This document shows positions 10,001 to 17,318 of a stretch of 33,132 bases of DNA, in pieces. The DNA lies in the NCBI GenBank assembly GCA_020629755.1, contig JAHDCS010000024.1, positions 2,314 to 35,445 on the forward strand. The letters are read 5' to 3'. The DNA comes from Flavobacteriales bacterium. GTDB taxonomy: Bacteria > Bacteroidota > Bacteroidia > Flavobacteriales_G > JALEGO01. Under the pieces are notes generated by a model. That model made no database searches, had not been told where the DNA came from, and saw only the letters and a list, made by a program, of their open reading frames with translations. The translations under genes and the position numbers were made by a program. Every line of letters starts with the position of its first letter. Position 1 is the stretch's first letter.

Positions 10001-11558
10001 GTTTTACTTTTCTCTTGACTTTTACCACATCACTCGCCACATCATATTCTACAAAACCTAGAGTAGAGAGTCTTAATAACATGCCTTTAACTTGTGATTT
10101 TGACATTTTCCAACATTTGGTTAAATCACCTAAGGTTAATTCAGTGGCGTCATTATGTTCTCTAGCACAGCGGTTAATCACATACAAAGGGCTTTGCGCG
10201 TCAATGCCCATTAAACGGTCAAAGTTAGCCTGGTTATAAAAATCATTCGATTCTAAAAGCATGTTACTGACTTCAGCACCTCTAATTGGACCTAGATCTA
10301 CGGTAGGAGTGCCAATAAACCAACTAAACTGATCGAAGTACATTTCTGTTTTATGATAAGTATTATAGAAAGGGGTTTTTTGGAGCCCGTCGCCAGAACG
10401 GGTTAAGGTTAAATGCCGTCCTTTAGATTGTATACTTAAGGTAATTTGTGGGTGAGTAATAGAGTCTTCCTCGCCAATATATATAGTGACAGCACTTTTC
10501 TGAGATTGAATATTTTCTGGCCGGATGATAAAAGCTTCTGCCTCTGCGATAATAAAAGGAGCGTTTTCTCTGTAGATGTATAAGGTAGCCATCTGTTCAG
10601 AATCGCCATAGCCTACCACACGTGACCCTTTTTGGGTAAAGCCACCATCAAAATCAACATCTTGAATGATATTGGGTATTTTAATCCGCTTATCATACGA
10701 TTTAAATTCTGGATAACTGGCATTTTTTGGTGTGACATTAGCCATTACCTTTTCTGTAATACGACCGTCTAAAGGCTTGTTAAACCAAAAGGTATTATAG
10801 AATTTAACGGAATCGGCAGTGAAGTTAGATTTTTTTGTATTAATAGTATACTTACTAAGTTCAGCACGTACCTCTTGTTGGGTAAACCCGGCACGTTGCC
10901 AGTATATTTCACCAATCTTTCCTTCAAATTTGTCTAAAGTAGGATAAAAAACACCCGAGGTGTGATGAATCACCGAGCTGTCGCCTTTGGCATAGCACTT
11001 TAAATCTAAAGACGGAAAAATAATAAAGGGCACATCGGCATATTCAAAAAAGTATTCATCAGTTTCGACTTTCCAGGTAACGGCATTCGATTTAAAAATG
11101 GCATTTTCTTCAAAAAAGTAGCTGCTAAATTTCAGATACCCCTCAAGCTTTTTTTTATGATTGCCATTGATTAGTTTTTCAAGGTTTAAAGCCCATGCAT
11201 CAAAACTGTCTTCGCTTTGTCCACTATGGTAAAAGCCAATAAGCGCCAATAAATAGTTTTGAAAAAATGGAAAAGGACTCATTTTTTTCTTGAGCATAAA
11301 ATTAGACACCTCATAGATTAATTCTCTCTGATGATCTGAATAAGCCCCGTGAAACCATGGTTCTTCGAATTTTTCTAAAAGTTTTTTTGCATCTTTTTCT
11401 CTATTAGGAGCATTTTTCATTAAGGTTTCAAGCTCTTTATAGAATGCAGCCGTATCTGAAGTAAATTTTTTTAATTGTGCTTGTGTACTAAATGTACAGC
11501 AAAAGAAAAAAAAGAAAAAGCCTAAGTATGTGTTTGTATTAGATGTAAACAGGCCCAT
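7065..11558 (-). CDS. Large exported protein of unknown function (1497 aa)
   Basis: I do not recognise a named family. The N-terminus is a signal peptide: a long Phe-rich stretch with C-C, then ...S-T-Q-A-Q near residue 28. The ATG lies inside prmA (37-bp overlap). Residues ~30-200 look helical. From ~200 on the protein is beta-rich with aromatic and acidic repeats. Similar segments recur, for example L-R-G-D-G-L-L near residue 777 and L-E-G-D-G-M-L near 867, each followed about ten residues later by E-S-N. Residues ~468-520 resemble a winged helix (L-T-L-G-D-L-T then S-Q-V-K-G-M-L-L-R-L-S-T-L-G-F-V-E-Y-D, then a wing-like V-V-K-V-K-R-K-V), which is odd in an exported protein. The C-terminus has a well-formed E-G-Y-I-E-I / T-W-Y-F-F-Y block. 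The gene is intact and in one operon with the 1580-aa gene. Surface or periplasmic structural role is inferred. Confidence 0.85.
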   Translation of the reverse strand: MGLFTSNTNTYLGFFFFFFCCTFSTQAQLKKFTSDTAAFYKELETLMKNAPNREKDAKKLLEKFEEPWFHGAYSDHQRELIYEVSNFMLKKKMSPFPFFQNYLLALIGFYHSGQSEDSFDAWALNLEKLINGNHKKKLEGYLKFSSYFFEENAIFKSNAVTWKVETDEYFFEYADVPFIIFPSLDLKCYAKGDSSVIHHTSGVFYPTLDKFEGKIGEIYWQRAGFTQQEVRAELSKYTINTKKSNFTADSVKFYNTFWFNKPLDGRITEKVMANVTPKNASYPEFKSYDKRIKIPNIIQDVDFDGGFTQKGSRVVGYGDSEQMATLYIYRENAPFIIAEAEAFIIRPENIQSQKSAVTIYIGEEDSITHPQITLSIQSKGRHLTLTRSGDGLQKTPFYNTYHKTEMYFDQFSWFIGTPTVDLGPIRGAEVSNMLLESNDFYNQANFDRLMGIDAQSPLYVINRCAREHNDATELTLGDLTKCWKMSKSQVKGMLLRLSTLGFVEYDVASDVVKVKRKVKHFVLSNAKKEDYDIIQFRSTTKEGLINGKLDLLSNDIRMEGVDMVILSDSQKVYVYPKDQKLVLKKNRDFTFNGVVNAGGFEFFGKEYAFDYQNFKIDMPKVDSAHTYVETGEHDENLRPIESKVRSTIEHITGELLIDNPGNKSGIKSLPRYPVFKSTQPSYVYYDAKPIFNGVYDRSKFYFEIDPYEYDSLDELTVKNLNFGGTLVSYDIFPDIDEKLVVMNDLSLGFSTQTPGNGLPCYKGKGTYNKEINLSNRGLRGDGLLNYITSNIESNDFKFFPDSMNTLAKNYEIEEQISGTEYPPVFAQDVHVHWEPYDDFMDVESGKKPIAMYDGSKFTGTLTNKPTGLEGDGMLAFQKAEVESNLMKFKFIEFDADTAAFRLKDDIANENAQEAAQAISFATDNVKAHVSFKDMKGDFIANDGGSFVDFPKNKYIAFMDRFTWYMESEDIELSASTKVKDEKTGVSLEGAEFISVHPDQDSLRFFAGGAIYDVKNNIINCTKVKYIYVADALVYPDSGDVTIKKDARIDPLKNSKIVANSTDRNHEIFDATTKVKGRYNYTASGKYNYVNETGDKQEVLFSDIVVDSSKQTFGKAEVKEEDSFTISPLYDFKGELELYGSKKHLTFNGNAQLNHQCEMIPADWFRFRGEIDPNDIYIPIDTVLRNEKKNPIAASVMIKNDSAHFYPRFASLPKKYSDHELVHASGFMRFNKDNNAFEISNLAKLEEMSLPGNYVRLNAETCDMYAEGTMNYGVDFGNIEFNPVGNVNYYTKSDSAIVQSMMTLDFFMSEDAMNYMTKAMIASTAEGIDFDTELFNHGLQEYVGKEKADKLITDLSLHGHIKKMPSELKKSLFITDVKFKWNGETRSYQSISPISISNSKNDAINKKFEGYIEITKRRSGDILAMNIQVDDYTWYFFYYTRQILQVLSSDSGFNDIIKGTKNDKRKTKYDKGKTFSYMLSSPKKQKDFVRKMQAANED

Positions 11559-12358
11559 GAATTTTCAGTGTTTTGGTTTTGAAATTTGAGACCGAATTGC
11601 TGAGCAAATACAAGAATGTCTTGGCAATCTTTTTCATAAAAGCCACTCAGTAATAAATGACCGCCTGTGGCTAATATGCTTTGGTAAGTCTCTATAAGTT
11701 CTAAATTACTATTTTTTGTGATATTCGAAAGAATAATATCATATTTCTTAGACCGGTCAATTTTTTCTTTACCGCCTTCAGTAGTGCTAAAGAGATGGCG
11801 ATGTAAATGATTTAATTCTATATTTTCAAGTGTATTTTGAATGGCCCAATTATCAATATCTATAAAATGGACGTCTTTAGCCTTTTTTTGTAGGCCCAGT
11901 ATGCCAAGCACACCAGTGCCGCAGCCCATATCAAGCACCAGTTTGTCAGCGCAATTAATCTGAAGAAGCGCGCGAATCATCAGCCGAGTGGTTTGATGAT
12001 GTCCAGTGCCAAAACTCATTTTAGGATTGATGATAATTTGATGGGGGATGTTTTTTTTGGGGGGATGAAAATCGCATCTAATATAACAGGAATTTTCAAT
12101 CAGAATAGGCTCAATGTGTTCTTCCCACTTTTTGTTCCAATTTTCTTTAGGATGCTCAATGATTTGATAAGGTTCTTGTATGTGAGAGGCTTTAATGAGC
12201 GATTTGAGATCTTCAATTAAGAAGTGTTCTTTGGGGATGTAAGCAGAGCATCCCTGATCCACCCTGAAACTATCAAAAGGAAGGCTGCTTAAAAGTGCCG
12301 TGATGATTTCACCGCGCGCCTCACTAATGTTTGGGAAATAGATTTCTATATAGGTCAT
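11522..12358 (-). CDS. prmA: Ribosomal protein L11 methyltransferase PrmA
   Basis: A 278-residue SAM-dependent enzyme that methylates amino groups of ribosomal protein L11. After a family-typical N-terminal domain (residues 1-95) come M-S-F-G-T-G-H-H-Q-T-T at 114-124, the PrmA signature, then SAM motif LDMGCGTG at 142-149, the acidic ribose-binding segment F-I-D-I-D near 165-169, and D-I-I-L-S-N-I near 210. It starts 9 bp after tpiA and its last 37 bp contain the start of the 1497-aa gene in another frame, so translation of the two is probably coupled. Overall similarity along the full length makes this secure. Confidence 0.95.
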   Translation of the reverse strand: MTYIEIYFPNISEARGEIITALLSSLPFDSFRVDQGCSAYIPKEHFLIEDLKSLIKASHIQEPYQIIEHPKENWNKKWEEHIEPILIENSCYIRCDFHPPKKNIPHQIIINPKMSFGTGHHQTTRLMIRALLQINCADKLVLDMGCGTGVLGILGLQKKAKDVHFIDIDNWAIQNTLENIELNHLHRHLFSTTEGGKEKIDRSKKYDIILSNITKNSNLELIETYQSILATGGHLLLSGFYEKDCQDILVFAQQFGLKFQNQNTENSWACLHLIQTHT

Positions 12359-12367
12359 TTATCGAAC

Positions 12368-13090
12368 TTAAACGGCATGAATAATGGAATGAAATGAATC
12401 ATATTGCAAAGAAGCCCCTCCAACCAATACACCATCTACATTTTTGGTCGATAAAATTTGGGTAGCATTTGAAGGCTTACAACTGCCGCCATAAAGGATT
12501 TTAAAAACATGATTTAAGTCTTCTTTGCAAACGTTTTTGATATGTGTATGGATCGCTTCGATTTGCTCAACTGTAGCGGTTTGGCCTGTGCCGATGGCCC
12601 AGATGGGTTCATAGGCTAAAATAATTTTATTATAATTTTGCGGATCAATGTCTTTAAGAACATCTAATACTTGTTCTTTCACAATGTTTTTTTCTTCTCC
12701 TTTTTTTCTTTGCTCTAAATCCTCCCCAAAACAAAATACAATATTTAGATTATGCGCCAGGGCTTGCTTGACTTTTAAGATTAAAGAGGCGTTTTTTTCA
12801 TTAAAATATTTCCGACGCTCAGAATGGCCTATTAATACATAGCTGGCCTTAGTCTGTGCAATCATTTTTGCCGACACTTCACCTGTGTAGGCGCCATTGT
12901 CAAAAGCGGCACAATTTTGTGCTCCAATAGCGATGTTTTTTGTAGAGTTAGTCATTTGATTTAACCACACAAAGGGCGGGAAGATAATAATTTCATGGGT
13001 AGATTTTATGGCATCTAATGCTTTGCAAAGCGTATGGCTCTCTTCAAGCGAAAGATTCATCTTCCAATTTCCGGCAATAATTTTTGGCAT
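12368..13090 (-). CDS. tpiA: Triosephosphate isomerase
   Basis: Interconverts dihydroxyacetone phosphate and glyceraldehyde 3-phosphate in glycolysis. The 240-residue TIM barrel begins with the N-W-K-M-N loop (catalytic Lys10). It contains the I-G-H-S-E-R-R motif with catalytic His89 and the Y-E-P-I-W-A-I-G-T-G segment with catalytic Glu161. The phosphate-binding Y-G-G-S and V-G-G-A-S loops follow near the C-terminus. It is slightly shorter than the common 250-255 residues but nothing essential is missing. It heads the minus-strand operon with prmA and the two giant envelope genes, and diverges from pseB across a 70-bp gap. Confidence 0.98.
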   Translation of the reverse strand: MPKIIAGNWKMNLSLEESHTLCKALDAIKSTHEIIIFPPFVWLNQMTNSTKNIAIGAQNCAAFDNGAYTGEVSAKMIAQTKASYVLIGHSERRKYFNEKNASLILKVKQALAHNLNIVFCFGEDLEQRKKGEEKNIVKEQVLDVLKDIDPQNYNKIILAYEPIWAIGTGQTATVEQIEAIHTHIKNVCKEDLNHVFKILYGGSCKPSNATQILSTKNVDGVLVGGASLQYDSFHSIIHAV

Positions 13091-13094
13091 AGTT

Positions 13095-13102
13095 CAAAAG
13101 TA
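13095..13102 (-). promoter_or_regulatory. Putative -7 element (TAnnTTTG) for tpiA operon
   Basis: The minus strand reads TACTTTTG, matching TAnnTTTG exactly, with four bases to the tpiA ATG. A CTTG lies 15 nt upstream, a shorter spacing than usual for the -33 element, so that half is weak. A promoter must exist in this 70-bp divergent gap, and this is the best match on the minus strand. Confidence 0.45.
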
Positions 13103-13147
13103 ATTTTTTTTCTTGCACAAGATTGTTACATTTTGTAAATAATCTGG

Positions 13148-13155
13148 TAATTTAG
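13148..13155 (+). promoter_or_regulatory. Weak -7-like element for pseB operon
   Basis: TAATTTAG differs from TAnnTTTG at one position and ends five bases before the pseB ATG. An ATTG lies 22 nt upstream. The match is imperfect; it is listed because the gap between the divergent tpiA and pseB must hold a + strand promoter and the spacing equals that at the other sites in this window. Confidence 0.28.
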
Positions 13156-13160
13156 CATTT

Positions 13161-14174
13161 ATGAGTTTGAATGGAAAATCTATATTGATTACGGGCGGAA
13201 CTGGATCGTTAGGTAAACAGCTTGTAAAAAGACTATATAAAGATTTTCCTGACATAGGGAGAATAGTTATCTATTCTAGAGATGAACAAAAGCAATTCCA
13301 AATGGCTCAATTATACCCTAAAGAGAAATACCCGCTCTTGCGTTTTTTCATTGGGGATGTTAGAGATAAAGAGCGTTTGATTAGAGCCATGCAAGGCGTC
13401 GATTATGTGATTCATGCAGCCGCTATGAAGCATGTGCATTTAGCAGAATATAACCCATCAGAATGTATTAAAACCAATGTGGGTGGGGCTGAAAATGTAA
13501 TACATGCTGCTTTAGAAACCGGTGTGCAAAGAGTGGTAGCGCTTTCTACCGATAAAGCCTGTGCGCCTATAAATTTATACGGGGCTACAAAGCTGACTTC
13601 GGATAAGCTTTTTGTGGCAGCAAACAACATAAAAGGAAAAAATCAAATAAGGTTTTCTGTGGTCCGTTACGGAAATGTGATGGGCTCTAATGGGTCAGTG
13701 GTGCCCTTTTTTATTAAAAAAAGAAAAGAAGGCGTGTTGCCGATTACACACGAAAAAATGACTCGGTTTAACATTTCACTTGATCAAGGAGTGGATATGG
13801 TTTTTCATGCTTTGCAAAGGGCTTGGGGAGGAGAGATATTTGTACCAAAAATACCTTCCTTTAAGCTTGTGGATTTAGCCAAAGCTGTTGCCCCTGAAGC
13901 CAAACTCAATATTATTGGGTTGAGGCCTGGAGAAAAAATTCATGAAGAAATGATTACGCCTTCTGACTCTTATAACACTTATGATTTAGGGGATTATTAT
14001 GTTATTCTGCCTATCAATCCGGTGTGGGATTTAGGTTCTTTTATCTCTGAACAAAAGGCGCAAAAGGTAAATGAGGGCTTTCATTACCAATCCGGAAAAA
14101 ATGAGGCATGGCTCTCACCAATTGAACTTAAAGAATTGGTCACTCATTTTGAAGAGAAAGAGTTGGTGAATTGA
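13161..14174 (+). CDS. pseB: UDP-N-acetylglucosamine 4,6-dehydratase (inverting), PseB type
   Basis: First enzyme of CMP-pseudaminic acid synthesis: dehydrates and C5-epimerises UDP-GlcNAc to the 4-keto-6-deoxy-L-arabino sugar. The 337-residue length is normal. It is a short-chain dehydrogenase with NADP-binding T-G-G-T-G-S-L-G at residues 11-18, the S-T-D-K-A segment at 129-133, and the catalytic Y140-x-x-x-K144 pair in L-Y-G-A-T-K. S-R-D-E-Q-K-Q near 39-45 and L-R-P-G-E-K-I-H-E-E near the C-terminus are family signatures. It opens the glycan operon and runs directly into pseF; the usual next gene, pseC, is missing. PseB rather than a CapD-type retaining dehydratase is supported by size and by pseF and pseI in the same operon. 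Confidence 0.93.
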   Translation: MSLNGKSILITGGTGSLGKQLVKRLYKDFPDIGRIVIYSRDEQKQFQMAQLYPKEKYPLLRFFIGDVRDKERLIRAMQGVDYVIHAAAMKHVHLAEYNPSECIKTNVGGAENVIHAALETGVQRVVALSTDKACAPINLYGATKLTSDKLFVAANNIKGKNQIRFSVVRYGNVMGSNGSVVPFFIKKRKEGVLPITHEKMTRFNISLDQGVDMVFHALQRAWGGEIFVPKIPSFKLVDLAKAVAPEAKLNIIGLRPGEKIHEEMITPSDSYNTYDLGDYYVILPINPVWDLGSFISEQKAQKVNEGFHYQSGKNEAWLSPIELKELVTHFEEKELVN

Positions 14175-14863
14175 TGAAAAACATTGCTATTATACCCGCT
14201 CGCGGCGGAAGCAAGCGCATCCCCAGAAAAAACATTAAAGCGTTTTTAGGCAAGCCGATTATTGCGTACTCAATTCAGGCAGCTTTAAATTCAAAACTTT
14301 TTGATAGGGTAATGGTTTCTACTGAGGATCAGGAAATTGCTCAGATATCCAAACAGTATGGGGCTGAAGTGCCCTTTATGCGTAGCGAAAAAACGGCAGA
14401 CGATTTTGCAACAACAGTAGAAGTTTTATTAGAAGTTATTTCTGAGTATAAGTCTAGAGGTGAAGAATTTGATGCTATTTGTTGCATTTACCCTTGTGCT
14501 CCGTTTGTAACACCTGATTTACTGCACAAAGGGCATAAAAAGTTAAAGGAATTTGATAGTGTTGTGCCGATTGTGCCTTTTGATTTTCCGATTCAAAGAG
14601 CTTTTAGGCTTGAAAATGAACGTGTGAGGTGTTTTTATCCAGAGCATGAAAAAACCAGAAGCCAAGATTTAGAAACCGCCTACCATGATGCCGGGCAATT
14701 TTATTGGATCAAGCAAAAGGTAGTGAGTGAGAAAAAAACATTAATCCCTCAATATACGGGCTTTGTAATTTTAGAATCAAATCTTGTGCAAGATATTGAT
14801 GTAATTGAAGATTGGGAATTAGCAGAATTAAAATATAGTACTTTTTGTAATCATGAACTATAG
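14174..14863 (+). CDS. pseF: Pseudaminic acid cytidylyltransferase
   Basis: Activates the nonulosonic acid with CTP to give the CMP-sugar. The nucleotide-binding start I-I-P-A-R-G-G-S-K-R-I-P-R-K-N is the hallmark of CMP-sugar synthetases, and C-C-I-Y-P-C-A-P-F near residues 107-115 plus D-A-G-Q-F-Y-W near 175-181 fit PseF more than NeuA. The chosen ATG shares one base with the pseB stop (TGATG); a TTG three bases earlier is also in frame. The last 11 bp overlap the next gene. Pse rather than sialic or legionaminic specificity rests on the partner genes pseB and pseI. Confidence 0.9.
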   Translation: MKNIAIIPARGGSKRIPRKNIKAFLGKPIIAYSIQAALNSKLFDRVMVSTEDQEIAQISKQYGAEVPFMRSEKTADDFATTVEVLLEVISEYKSRGEEFDAICCIYPCAPFVTPDLLHKGHKKLKEFDSVVPIVPFDFPIQRAFRLENERVRCFYPEHEKTRSQDLETAYHDAGQFYWIKQKVVSEKKTLIPQYTGFVILESNLVQDIDVIEDWELAELKYSTFCNHEL

Positions 14864-15743
14864 ATTATGCATTCTTGCTAGTGGAGGTCTTGGGTTTCTT
14901 TGTTTAGAGTGGCTAATTAATAATAACTATAAGATTTCTAAAGTTTTTACAGATAAGAGTTCAATTTCGATTTTAAGAATATGTAAAAAAAACGGAATTA
15001 GTACATATATTGGGAATCCAAGAAAAGAAAGAGCTTCCAATGAGGTAAAAAAGTTAGAGGTAGATGTGATTATTTCATTAAATTACCTTTATTTAATTCC
15101 TGAGACTTTAATTAAATCTGCGAAAATATGTGCTGTTAATTTTCATGGCTCACTTTTGCCTAAATATCGCGGAAGAACGCCACATGTTTGGGCTATTATT
15201 AACGGAGAAAAATATTCAGGAGTTACTGTACATCTTATTGAAAAAGAAGTTGATTCTGGGCCTATTATATGTCAAGAAAAGGTAGAGATTTATACCTATG
15301 ATACTGGAGCAAGTATTCTTAAAAAGTTTTCTGTATTATATCCAAAACTTTTAAAAAACCTTTTAGAAAAGCTCGTTTTAAAACCCATCGAGGGTTTTAA
15401 AGTACAAAATCACGAGAACGCAACTTATTTCGGAAAGCGAACACCTCAAGATGGATTGATTAATTGGTCATGGCACGCTAATAGGATTATTAACTGGATT
15501 AGAGCTCAATCGCCACCATATCCAGGTGCTTTTAGTTTTCTTGAAGGGTATAAAATTACATTTATATCTGCTGTAAAATCAAATATAGGCTTTGATAGCG
15601 ACATGCCAGATGGCACGATTTTGAAAAACTTACCTTTGGTAAATAAATTGTTTGTTAAATGCCCGAACCACGTACTTGAATTGAAGTATATTGATTTTGA
15701 TGAATCAAAGGAAATTCTTAAAGAAAAATTATTACTAAGGTGA
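14853..15743 (+). CDS. Sugar N-formyltransferase-like protein (methionyl-tRNA formyltransferase fold)
   Basis: A 296-residue N10-formyltetrahydrofolate-dependent formyltransferase-fold protein. The catalytic triad is visible: Asn96 and His98 in N-F-H-G-S-L-L-P-K-Y-R-G, and Asp134 in E-V-D-S-G-P-I. The C-terminal ~100 residues resemble the Fmt C-terminal domain. It sits between pseF and a GNAT gene, overlapping both, where pseG would be expected, so the substrate is probably an amino sugar on the way to a pseudaminic-acid derivative, with formyl in place of acetyl on one amino group. That is an inference; a housekeeping Fmt is unlikely given the operon and N-terminal divergence. It is more AT-rich than pseB. 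Confidence 0.82.
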   Translation: MNYRLCILASGGLGFLCLEWLINNNYKISKVFTDKSSISILRICKKNGISTYIGNPRKERASNEVKKLEVDVIISLNYLYLIPETLIKSAKICAVNFHGSLLPKYRGRTPHVWAIINGEKYSGVTVHLIEKEVDSGPIICQEKVEIYTYDTGASILKKFSVLYPKLLKNLLEKLVLKPIEGFKVQNHENATYFGKRTPQDGLINWSWHANRIINWIRAQSPPYPGAFSFLEGYKITFISAVKSNIGFDSDMPDGTILKNLPLVNKLFVKCPNHVLELKYIDFDESKEILKEKLLLR

Positions 15744-16318
15744 TTTTTCCTCTCAAATATAAAATTCTAAATCAAAGTTTAGTTGAAACAGGAAGCTATA
15801 AAATTTCTCCTCTCAGATATCAGGATAGGTATAAAATAATGAAATGGAGAAATGAGCAAATGTATCATTTAAGACAAAATGAGCTTTTGACTAAATCTAA
15901 TCAGGATAAATATTTTAAAGAAATTGTGCTTAAAACCTTTGATCAAGATAATCCTGATCAAATTCTTTTTTCATATTTAGAACAGGACAACTGTATTGGA
16001 TATGGTGGTTTAGTCCATATTAATTGGACAGATAAAAACGCTGAAATTTCTTTTATAATGGAAACTAAACTAGAAAATGATTTTTTTTCTTTTCATTGGA
16101 ATTGTTTCTTAAAAATGATACAAAGGGTAGCCTTTCAAGACTTGCAATTACATAAGGTTTTTATTTATGCTTTTGATGTTAGACCTCATCTCTATGATGC
16201 AATTAAAACTAGTGGTTTTTATAAAGAAGCAGTACTTAAAGAACATTGTCTATTTAATGAGAAATTTATTGATGTGGTGATTTCTTCTAAAATTAATAAT
16301 TATGCTTCAAAAAAATAA
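15740..16318 (+). CDS. GNAT-family acetyltransferase, possible PseH equivalent
   Basis: A 192-residue protein with a GNAT-like pattern: I-S-P-L-R-Y-Q-D-R-Y-K-I-M-K-W-R-N-E near residues 22-39, a central antiparallel sheet (C-I-G-Y-G-G-L-V-H-I), and a C-terminal L-H-K-V-F-I-Y-A-F-D region ending in a G-F-Y-K-E-A-V-L-K-E segment as in RimJ/RimL-type enzymes. In PseH-type enzymes the substrate is UDP-4-amino-4,6-dideoxy-beta-L-AltNAc. It starts at GTG 15740, overlapping the formyltransferase stop by 4 bp, and ends 17 bp inside pseI. The acetyl-CoA loop is not a strong consensus match, so PseH identity is contextual. With a formyltransferase beside it, one of the two may modify a different position. 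Confidence 0.72.
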   Translation: MIFPLKYKILNQSLVETGSYKISPLRYQDRYKIMKWRNEQMYHLRQNELLTKSNQDKYFKEIVLKTFDQDNPDQILFSYLEQDNCIGYGGLVHINWTDKNAEISFIMETKLENDFFSFHWNCFLKMIQRVAFQDLQLHKVFIYAFDVRPHLYDAIKTSGFYKEAVLKEHCLFNEKFIDVVISSKINNYASKK

Positions 16319-17312
16319 AGTTTATATTATTGCCGAACTCTCAGCCAATCACGGAGGTAAAATAGAGACGGCTATAAAAACGATTAAAGCGGCAAAAAAG
16401 GCGGGTGCTGATGCTATTAAATTACAAACGTATACGCCTGATACTATGACCCTAGATTCTCAGAGAGATGACTTCATGGTCAAAGGAGGCACTCTGTGGG
16501 ATGGGCAATCGCTTTATGATTTGTATAAAACAGCTTACACGCCTTGGGAGTGGCATGAGCAGCTGTTTGAAGAAGCTGAAAAAGAAGGTTTAATATGTTT
16601 TTCAACTCCTTTTGATAAAACGGCTGTTGACTTTTTAGATGAGCTCAATAACCCTATTTACAAAATAGCCTCCTTTGAAATTACAGATATCCCGCTTATT
16701 AAATATATAGCCTCTAAGCAAAAGCCTATTATTTTATCTACGGGTATCGCAGCGTATGATGATATTGATTTAGCCTTAAAGACCATTAGAGCAGAAGGTG
16801 TTACAGATATTACGCTGCTTAAATGTACCTCCGCGTATCCGGCCCCCATTAATGAAGCGAATTTGTGTATGCTAGACCAGTTTAAAAAAGATTTCAATGT
16901 AAAAGTTGGCTTGTCAGACCATACACTCGGTATTACTTTGCCAGTGGCCGCCACTGTTCTTGGGGCCCAGGTCATTGAAAAGCATTTTATTTTAGATAAA
17001 TCAATTGGCGGCCCTGATGCCGAATTTTCTTTAGACCAGAATGAATTTACACAGATGGTTAAAGCTGTAAGAGAAGCAGAGTCGTGCATTGGCCAACCTT
17101 CTTATGAATTGACAGACAAACAAAAAAAAGGCAAACAATTTTCAAGAAGTTTATACATTGCAAAAGATATTCAAAAAGGAGAGGCGTTTACTGAAAAAAA
17201 TATTCGAAGTGTTCGTCCAGGGTTTGGCACACATCCTAAACATTTAGACAAAATTTTAGGCACTAAAGCGCAAAAAGATTGGAAATTCGGCGATCGTTAT
17301 ACATTCGAATAA
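16302..17312 (+). CDS. pseI: Pseudaminic acid synthase
   Basis: Condenses the 6-deoxy-AltdiNAc sugar with phosphoenolpyruvate to make pseudaminic acid. This 336-residue NeuB-family protein opens with I-A-E-L-S-A-N-H-G-G, and the segment G-G-T-L-W-D-G-Q-S-L-Y-D-L-Y around residues 62-75 followed by T-P-W-E-W-H is specific to PseI rather than NeuB/LegI. S-F-E-I-T-D, L-L-K-C-T-S-A-Y-P, G-L-S-D-H-T and I-E-K-H-F-I-L-D are the barrel motifs. The last ~55 residues form an antifreeze-like SAF domain (S-R-S-L-Y-I-A...R-P-G-F-G). It starts inside the GNAT gene and closes the five-gene operon; the hairpin element begins 7 bp after its stop. Confidence 0.95.
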   Translation: MLQKNKVYIIAELSANHGGKIETAIKTIKAAKKAGADAIKLQTYTPDTMTLDSQRDDFMVKGGTLWDGQSLYDLYKTAYTPWEWHEQLFEEAEKEGLICFSTPFDKTAVDFLDELNNPIYKIASFEITDIPLIKYIASKQKPIILSTGIAAYDDIDLALKTIRAEGVTDITLLKCTSAYPAPINEANLCMLDQFKKDFNVKVGLSDHTLGITLPVAATVLGAQVIEKHFILDKSIGGPDAEFSLDQNEFTQMVKAVREAESCIGQPSYELTDKQKKGKQFSRSLYIAKDIQKGEAFTEKNIRSVRPGFGTHPKHLDKILGTKAQKDWKFGDRYTFE

Positions 17313-17318
17313 ATTCCC

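Noticed and set aside
16658-17089. 143-aa open frame on the minus strand opposite pseI
   Set aside because: It is fully antisense to a well-conserved enzyme, shows no recognisable motif and has a composition expected from the reverse of pseI codons.
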